Assembly (NCBI GenBank): GCA_009827215.1
Contig: WUAJ01000022.1
Coordinates: 1-20,195 of the forward strand
Source of the DNA: Phycisphaeraceae bacterium
Lineage (GTDB): Bacteria; Planctomycetota; Phycisphaerae; Phycisphaerales; UBA1924
DNA length: 20,195 bases
Reading direction: 5' to 3'
In this document: in pieces, positions 15,801 through 20,195 of the stretch
Position numbering within the stretch: the stretch's first letter is position 1
Layout: the number at the start of each line of letters is the position of its first letter
Program-made: the position numbers and the translations under genes
The notes under the pieces: model-generated
Told to the model about the DNA's origin: nothing
The model's database searches: none
Seen by the model: only the letters and a program-made list of their open reading frames with translations

Positions 15801-16363
15801 CTGTCTTGCTCTCGCTCCTGCTGATCCTGATCTACATCTGGGTCCGCTTCGGATCGGTCCGTTACTCGGCTGCAGCGATCGCGGCGCTGACGCACGATGT
15901 CCTGACTGCGATCGGATTGATCGCACTGACTGAGATCATCTATGACCATCACATGTTTACAGATCTCGCGAAGATGCTGCTCATCGAGCCGTTCAAGATC
16001 GATCTGAACCTCGTCGCGGCGATGCTGACCATCATCGGCTACTCGCTGAACGACTCGATCGTTATCATGGACCGAATCCGTGAAAACCGTGGCAAACTGT
16101 CGTATGCATCCAAGGCGGTCATCAACCAGTCCATCACCGAGACCATCTCGCGTACCGTGATCACATCGGGAACGACATTGCTCGCAGTCCTGATCCTCTA
16201 TGTCTACGGCGGCCAAGGAGTGCGTGCGTTCTCCTTTGCACTGCTCGCGGGTGTTCTCGTCGGGACCTATTCATCGATCGCGGTCGCGGCTCCCCTTGTC
16301 TGGTCACGAAAGAAGGATGTGTCTAAATCGACGGCAGAAGAGCTCGAAGTTCCAGAGGGATAA
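12875..16363 (+). CDS. secDF: SecD-SecF fusion protein, with enlarged periplasmic domain
   Basis: Proton-driven RND-type auxiliary of the Sec translocon that pulls exported proteins out of the channel. The SecD half has TM1 (about 6-23), DLRGG (34-38) and a large periplasmic region, then five helices (about 506-660) containing FGMAVDANVLIYERVREE with proton-pathway Asp572. The SecF half begins with a helix at about 686-708 and EFRGG (719-723). It continues with a periplasmic domain and five helices from about 972, including GYSLNDSIVIMDRIRE (Asp1060). At 1162 residues it is about 220 longer than E. coli SecD plus SecF combined. Much of the excess is a charged, probably coiled-coil stretch at about 100-280, inserted between the two strands of the first periplasmic subdomain. 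ATG 12875 has AAGAGG seven bases upstream. Confidence 0.96.
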   Translation: MRHFTRNSIIAILMLVMAFWAANPPSKTIGLGKDLRGGASLVYSVQIDRTETASQVIPKVIEVLKKRIDPNGLYEIQIVSQGQDRIEITMPLPSEYVKELRKGFEDELAKLGVTSIDADEFERVMTLDPEERTAQIERMGANSPKIMELLIEAAQAFDDAERFRQQLETLSINADTPDEILDNVINSAAEAELAYEAARDSVLDSAISPEDVRRALEQSTERKTIRDEAADTVVTLPSERERALNRIRERYPDLNAQLDEVIKAYDFYSENRNSLDDTADLKRLVQAAGVLSFRITVDPAGAGTSNYTHPEETSLREKLRTGGPTQAGARDARWFKLNKLESWFDSVDGYDAMIENPSGYFASRYRYVVEEYEGEYYMLCWDTRGLRMTQEDGRWKVDNSRRSVDQLGRPAIGFSMDPAGANRLGELTGPNTGANMAVLLDDQVYTAPRLNSRITSSGIIEGDFSPEEIDYVVRVLTAGSLQAKISAEPISENTIAPDLGQDNLDAGVQAGIIALIVVSAFMFLYYLGYGFVAVICLAVNGLLILGALALSRASLTLPGIAGIILTFGMAVDANVLIYERVREEIYKGLDLRQAVRLGYQKALSSIVDGNVTNLIVCFVLANVGTQEIKGFAITLGIGVICTMISALFFNHLIMSLLVDKIRIKKMAMLPMVLKPIEKILYPKINWIGLRWIFMVISLGYVSLGIGMIIFQGEKMLDTEFRGGTQVTMSLKYSDPNDSSSPRLTSTRAEIEDRVRELGEEVAEESAIRALRSAEIIPVNPQSDGITSDKFIIKTFATDREAVGNAISAEFQDMLDAPPALNFRFAQSDNFAGASVYPILSARLGENIARPEYRNSISDYIGGVAILVEDIDPLPTLESIESRLDITRRKTDFSDCLGRQFEIIVLEGDESAVRSFALLSIDEGLTYFDNADAWSSEIASREWDLIRAALTTSSDQLSVQNFSPAIAEDFRATAFAAVLLSLLLILIYIWVRFGSVRYSAAAIAALTHDVLTAIGLIALTEIIYDHHMFTDLAKMLLIEPFKIDLNLVAAMLTIIGYSLNDSIVIMDRIRENRGKLSYASKAVINQSITETISRTVITSGTTLLAVLILYVYGGQGVRAFSFALLAGVLVGTYSSIAVAAPLVWSRKKDVSKSTAEELEVPEG

Positions 16364-16397
16364 TCCAAGATTGAGCACAGCTCGATAGCATTCGTGG

Positions 16398-16403
16398 TAC
16401 ACT
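16398..16403 (+). promoter_or_regulatory. Putative -10 box (TACACT) of the LysM gene
   Basis: TACACT ends four bases before ATG 16408. Transcription from it would start at or just inside the first codon. The next in-frame ATG, 16423, has AAGGG seven bases upstream, so it could instead be used as a led start on the same transcript. The same hexamer occurs before proS. Confidence 0.35.
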
Positions 16404-16407
16404 CTCG

Positions 16408-17106
16408 ATGAAGGGTTCCCTCATGGAAGATCGTTCATCAAAGATTTACACCGGACTATGCGTGCTTGTGCTGATCTGGATCGGAGTGTATTGGGCGTGG
16501 GAACCAGGCCCATCGACCAAGCCGCGCATCTCGGTCTCGCCTTCTGAGGTGAATGATGAGCCTATTCCGTCTGATCCGGAAGAGTCCGAATCTGATGCTG
16601 AAGAGCAGAGCAGCCAGCAACTGCTGATCCTGACGCCGCCTCCAAACGAGAATGCTGAACCTATCGACAAGGATCCAGCTCCGAGACTCATCCCACCTGA
16701 GTTCCGCACCCACACTGTGGTCCGTGGTGAGATCATGCAGGACATAGCGCAGCGTTACTACGGAAGCACCTCCATGTGGAGCGTGATCGCCCGTGCCAAT
16801 CCACGCGTCGATCCGCTCAAGCTCCGCGAGGGGATGACACTTCGGATCCCTGTCGACCCCAAGAACATTCAAGGAATCGTCGACAACGGCAGCGACACGA
16901 ACGAGGAATCAGATTCTGCTACTCAAGAACAACCAGTGGTGGATTACATCGTGCAGTCGGGTGACTCGCTCTCACTCATCGCTCAACGCTATTACGGCTC
17001 AGCCCGCTACGCAGACTTCATCTACGAATCCAATCGAGACACGCTCCGCTCCAAAGACGCGATCCGAGTCGGACAGACACTCAAACTCCCTCCGCTGGAC
17101 CCATAA
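16408..17106 (+). CDS. Membrane-anchored protein with two LysM domains
   Basis: A 232-residue protein with one N-terminal membrane helix (about 14-30, IYTGLCVLVLIWIGVYWAW). A long acidic, proline-rich spacer follows (about 32-95), then two LysM domains. LysM1 (102-148) contains HTVVRGEIMQDIAQRYYG. LysM2 (180-229) contains YIVQSGDSLSLIAQRYYG and GQTLKLP. LysM binds N-acetylglucosamine polymers, so the protein probably tethers the inner membrane to peptidoglycan or positions a partner. LysM1 has GE where most family members have GD. No catalytic domain is attached. The start is either ATG 16408 (TACACT four bases upstream) or ATG 16423 (AAGGG seven bases upstream). It follows secDF by 44 bases. 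Confidence 0.88.
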   Translation: MKGSLMEDRSSKIYTGLCVLVLIWIGVYWAWEPGPSTKPRISVSPSEVNDEPIPSDPEESESDAEEQSSQQLLILTPPPNENAEPIDKDPAPRLIPPEFRTHTVVRGEIMQDIAQRYYGSTSMWSVIARANPRVDPLKLREGMTLRIPVDPKNIQGIVDNGSDTNEESDSATQEQPVVDYIVQSGDSLSLIAQRYYGSARYADFIYESNRDTLRSKDAIRVGQTLKLPPLDP

Positions 17107-17156
17107 CCGCTACAGAGTCGGGCGTGAGCTTCCGCGATTCTGAGCCATCAAGCACC

Positions 17157-17162
17157 TAGAAT
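17157..17162 (+). promoter_or_regulatory. Putative -10 box (TAGAAT) of the epimerase-decarboxylase pair
   Basis: TAGAAT ends six bases before ATG 17169, and no Shine-Dalgarno sequence is present. It is one of the best -10 matches in the window. It would drive a leaderless transcript carrying both sugar-nucleotide genes. No convincing -35 element. Confidence 0.45.
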
Positions 17163-17168
17163 CTCCGC

Positions 17169-18199
17169 ATGTCCACGACGAATCCAGTCTACATCATCAC
17201 CGGCGGAGCGGGGTTCATCGGCTCCAACCTCGTCGCTCGTCTCCAGCGTGACGAACCCGACGCACGCCTCTATGTGGTCGATGATTTCTCGACCGGATCG
17301 TACGCGAACATCGTCGAAGCGTGCGAGAGACACAACGCCGGACCATTTCGCGGCACGATCATGCCGGACTCAATCACGGATCTGAACTGGCAACCCGCGA
17401 TCATGGGACTCGCACCAAAAGCCGTATACCACCTCGCGGCGATCACCAACACGCTCGAGTTTGACGAGAAGAAGATGGTCGCTGTGAATACTGAGCCGTT
17501 CATCGACATCCTCGACGCGTGTATCGAATCGGAAATCCCGCTCGTGTACGCATCCTCCGGCGCAACCTACGGCACACCACCACAAGCACAACAAGAAATC
17601 CCGTTCCCCACCAGCGCCGCCGGAAATCCATCGAATGTGTATGGCTTCTCCAAGTGGCTCATGGATGTCGAAGCCAATCGAGCGTTCGAGCAATCCATGA
17701 TCGAATCCGGCAAAAAACCTCATGTGGTCGGACTCCGATACTTCAATGTCTTCGGACCAGGAGAATCACGCAAAGGCAAGATGGCCTCGATGATCTACCA
17801 CCTGACCAACCAGATGCTCGCGGGACAGAATCCAAGAATCTTCGAGCACGGGCAGCACCAACGCGATCAGATCCATGTCGATGATGTGGTCTCCTGCACA
17901 CTCGCGGCTGCGAATCCATCAGCAAATCCTGGGATCTACAACCTCGGGACCGGAACCACAACAACCTTCAACGACATCGTCTCAGCGATCAACCAAGCAC
18001 TAGGACGCTCGATGGATCCCGAGTACATCCCGATGCCTGAAGAGATGGTCTCGTCGTACCAGCATTACACCTGTGCGGATATGAGTGAGACCAAGGAAGG
18101 TCTCCACTGGACCCCAACCCTTGATACGGCTCAAGCAATCCGTAAGTACGCCGCAGAACTCGCAGAAAACCATCAGAATCAACACAGCACGGTGACTCA

Positions 18200-18203
<4 letters not shown>
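17169..18203 (+). CDS. hldD: NAD(P)-dependent sugar epimerase, ADP-heptose 6-epimerase (HldD)-like
   Basis: Short-chain dehydrogenase-fold enzyme of 344 residues. A Rossmann glycine motif GGAGFIGS (12-19) is followed by VVDDFSTG and the catalytic YASSGATYG (127-135), then NVYGFSK (156-162, Tyr158 and Lys162). The segments most typical of HldD come next: RYFNVFGPGESRKGKMAS, IYHLTNQMLAG, FEHGQHQRDQIHVDDV and IPMPEEMVSSYQHYTCADMSE. HldD converts ADP-D-glycero- to ADP-L-glycero-manno-heptose for the LPS core. The alternative is another UDP- or ADP-sugar epimerase of the same superfamily; no other heptose gene is in the window to confirm the substrate. Its stop overlaps the next start as ATGA, implying translational coupling with the decarboxylase. 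Confidence 0.85.
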
Positions 18204-19231
<1,028 letters not shown>

Positions 19232-19258
19232 GGAACGCGGGTTCAGAATTGCACCAGA

Positions 19259-19278
19259 TTGACCCCCTGAGCGGTCAA
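19259..19278. promoter_or_regulatory. Inverted repeat upstream of the QueC-like gene
   Basis: TTGACC (19259-19264) and GGTCAA (19273-19278) are perfect 6-base inverted arms around eight bases. The element lies 7 bases before the TAGATT box (19286-19291) and 27 bases after the uxs stop. It could be an operator, or a short hairpin at the uxs 3' end; the bases after it are A-rich rather than T-rich, so it is not an intrinsic terminator on the plus strand. Confidence 0.35.
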
Positions 19279-19285
19279 AATCCGA

Positions 19286-19291
19286 TAGATT
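19286..19291 (+). promoter_or_regulatory. Putative -10 box (TAGATT) of the QueC-like gene
   Basis: TAGATT ends six bases before ATG 19298, with no Shine-Dalgarno sequence between. This is the same geometry as at the tgt and hldD starts. A TTGACC lies 21 bases upstream, too far for a standard -35. Confidence 0.4.
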
Positions 19292-19297
19292 TGTAGT

Positions 19298-19993
19298 ATG
19301 CAAATCCCACGATTCCCCAACGAGCCGTGTTTACTGATCACCGACGCCGGACTTGGTTCGCTCATCCTCTCCGCGATGGCCGCCGAGCAACCCAATAAGG
19401 ATGCGACGCGCCTGTACCCCGCGTGGTGGACCTCACAGGATGACATGGATATCCGTATCCCAGCAATCGATCGAGCGATCGAGATGCAAGCGGATCTGCT
19501 ATCACTCCAGCTCATCCGCGATCGAGCAGGATATCCAGAAGAAGCCGGTCCTCGTTCCAATCCAGCATCATTGGGAACTCACCAGACTCGGATGCTCCTC
19601 GATGCAGCGACGCTCGCGATTGAATTGGGACTCAAACGGGTGATTTGGCCAATCCGTGCCGCAGAACCCAGTGATGAATCCGACGAGGTTGCGAATCTTG
19701 ATACCATCGCGACTGCGATCGATCGTGCTCTACTCGCCGCTCGCCTTGCGACACTCGATGCTCAAGAGCACGGCGGGGTTGAGGTGATCATCGAAACCCC
19801 AATCGTGGATCTGACCAATCATGAGCTCTCCGATCTTGCGGCGGACCTCAATGTCCCGATCAACGCGTGCTGGTGGTCCGACACCACTCTCCCAGATGCC
19901 CAGGTCCATTTCAACTGCTGGAATCAGGAGCCGACGACCGCATCGATGCTCGAACATCGTCCAGTGAATGGATCTCAAGCCGTCAATCACTGA
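19298..19993 (+). CDS. QueC-like (PP-loop superfamily) protein with degenerate nucleotide loop
   Basis: A 231-residue soluble protein. The second half follows the QueC (7-cyano-7-deazaguanine synthase) plan. A helix like that after the QueC RN motif (TRMLLDAATLAIELGLKRVIWPI, about 98-120) is followed by an acidic stretch, then IETPIVDLTNHELSDLAADL and NVPINACWW (about 166-194), where QueC has TPL..L.K.EI...ELGVP...TWSC. The N-terminal loop reads DAGLGS (16-21) where the active family has SGGLDS, losing the key Ser and Asp. The C-terminal cysteine zinc cluster of QueC is absent, and residues 196-231 are unlike it. I infer a QueC-derived protein without normal ATP-pyrophosphatase chemistry. Its function is unknown. 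A different PP-loop or Rossmann family remains possible. Confidence 0.6.
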   Translation: MQIPRFPNEPCLLITDAGLGSLILSAMAAEQPNKDATRLYPAWWTSQDDMDIRIPAIDRAIEMQADLLSLQLIRDRAGYPEEAGPRSNPASLGTHQTRMLLDAATLAIELGLKRVIWPIRAAEPSDESDEVANLDTIATAIDRALLAARLATLDAQEHGGVEVIIETPIVDLTNHELSDLAADLNVPINACWWSDTTLPDAQVHFNCWNQEPTTASMLEHRPVNGSQAVNH

Positions 19994-19999
19994 GTGATT
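19985..19999 (+). terminator. Small hairpin over the QueC-like stop codon
   Basis: AATCAC (19985-19990) and GTGATT (19994-19999) pair as a 6-bp stem with the TGA stop codon as its loop. Only a few Ts follow. It may be a weak terminator or mRNA end structure; it is too short to be confident. Confidence 0.2.
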
Positions 20000-20046
20000 T
20001 CGATTCCATATTCCGATCTCATCAAGTCATGCTGGGTGCTATTGAA

Positions 20047-20052
20047 TACACT
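20047..20052 (+). promoter_or_regulatory. Putative -10 box (TACACT) of proS
   Basis: TACACT ends eight bases before ATG 20061 and 14 before ATG 20067, and is identical to the box before the LysM gene. Predicted transcription start lies within a few bases of the first ATG. No ribosome binding site is visible. Confidence 0.35.
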
Positions 20053-20060
20053 CTTGGACT

Positions 20061-20195
20061 ATGTCCATGAACCGATCCAAAGCAGTCGTCCATCGCTGGT
20101 CACAGACCATGATTCCAACCACGCGTGAAGCGCCATCTGATGCGCAGATGCCATCACACATCTTCATGACGCGTGCCGGATACATCCGTCCAGTC
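20061..20195 (+). CDS. proS: Prolyl-tRNA synthetase (5' end only)
   Basis: Charges proline tRNA. Only 45 codons are present before the window ends. They contain the bacterial ProRS opening: SQTMIPTTREAPSDA (residues 14-28), then SHIFMTRAGYIRPV (32-45). These match the family pattern of a Thr-x-Arg/Lys-Glu-x-Pro-x-x-Ala segment followed by Ser-His and Arg-Ala-Gly-x-Ile-Arg. The start may be ATG 20061 or ATG 20067; no Shine-Dalgarno sequence is seen, and a TACACT box lies just upstream. Whether the editing domain is present cannot be judged from this fragment. Confidence 0.85.
   Translation, partial: MSMNRSKAVVHRWSQTMIPTTREAPSDAQMPSHIFMTRAGYIRPV

Noticed and set aside
15674..16216. 180-codon antisense frame over the SecF half
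   Set aside because: It is extremely rich in Asp, Arg and Gln with no hydrophobic core, which is typical of antisense to membrane-helix coding sequence.

Overview
The window looks like a chromosomal housekeeping stretch from a Gram-negative bacterium of the Planctomycetota, most likely class Phycisphaerae. This is an inference from protein character: a long SecD-SecF fusion, a divergent CTP synthase, rhomboid and site-2 proteases carrying a C-terminal tail, and a TPR protein and hypothetical protein of planctomycete style, in moderately GC-rich DNA. Lipopolysaccharide-type sugar genes (kdsB, an hldD-like epimerase, a UDP-glucuronate decarboxylase) fit a cell with an outer membrane. I see no insertion sequence, phage gene, CRISPR array, tRNA or rRNA. 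Coding density is very high, and no gene-free stretch exceeds about 150 bases.

Layout. 1-500 (-): peptide deformylase, cut by the window edge. 619-2922 (+): a TPR protein followed after 3 bases by kdsB. 2997-4904 (+): a divergent CTP synthase. 4905-5558 (-): a hypothetical protein, divergent from gcvT at 5604-6764 (+). 6765-7478 (-): a PhoU-like protein, divergent from enolase at 7625-8920 (+). 8963-10972 (+): a site-2 protease and a rhomboid protease sharing one C-terminal tail. 10993-16363 (+): tgt, yajC and a secD-secF fusion, the conserved tgt-yajC-secDF order. 16408-17106 (+): a membrane-anchored LysM protein. 17169-19231 (+): an HldD-like epimerase overlapping a UDP-glucuronate decarboxylase by ATGA. 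19298-19993 (+): a QueC-like protein with a degenerate nucleotide-binding loop. 20061-end (+): the start of prolyl-tRNA synthetase.

How the genes work together. Two themes dominate: protein export and membrane-protein processing (Sec auxiliary proteins, two intramembrane proteases, deformylase), and surface sugar synthesis (KDO activation, a heptose-type epimerase, UDP-xylose). The rest is core metabolism: CTP, one-carbon units, glycolysis and tRNA modification or charging.

The signals most worth following are: (1) two adjacent intramembrane proteases of unrelated fold with a near-identical tail, next to the Sec genes; (2) a repeated TANNNT hexamer 4-8 bases before the start codon of nine genes, suggesting widespread leaderless transcripts; (3) a dyad symmetric between the facing promoters of gcvT and the hypothetical gene; (4) two convergent gene pairs whose stop codons abut as the palindrome TGATCA; (5) a QueC-like protein that has lost its PP-loop; and (6) strong enrichment of GATC and GCGATCGC.
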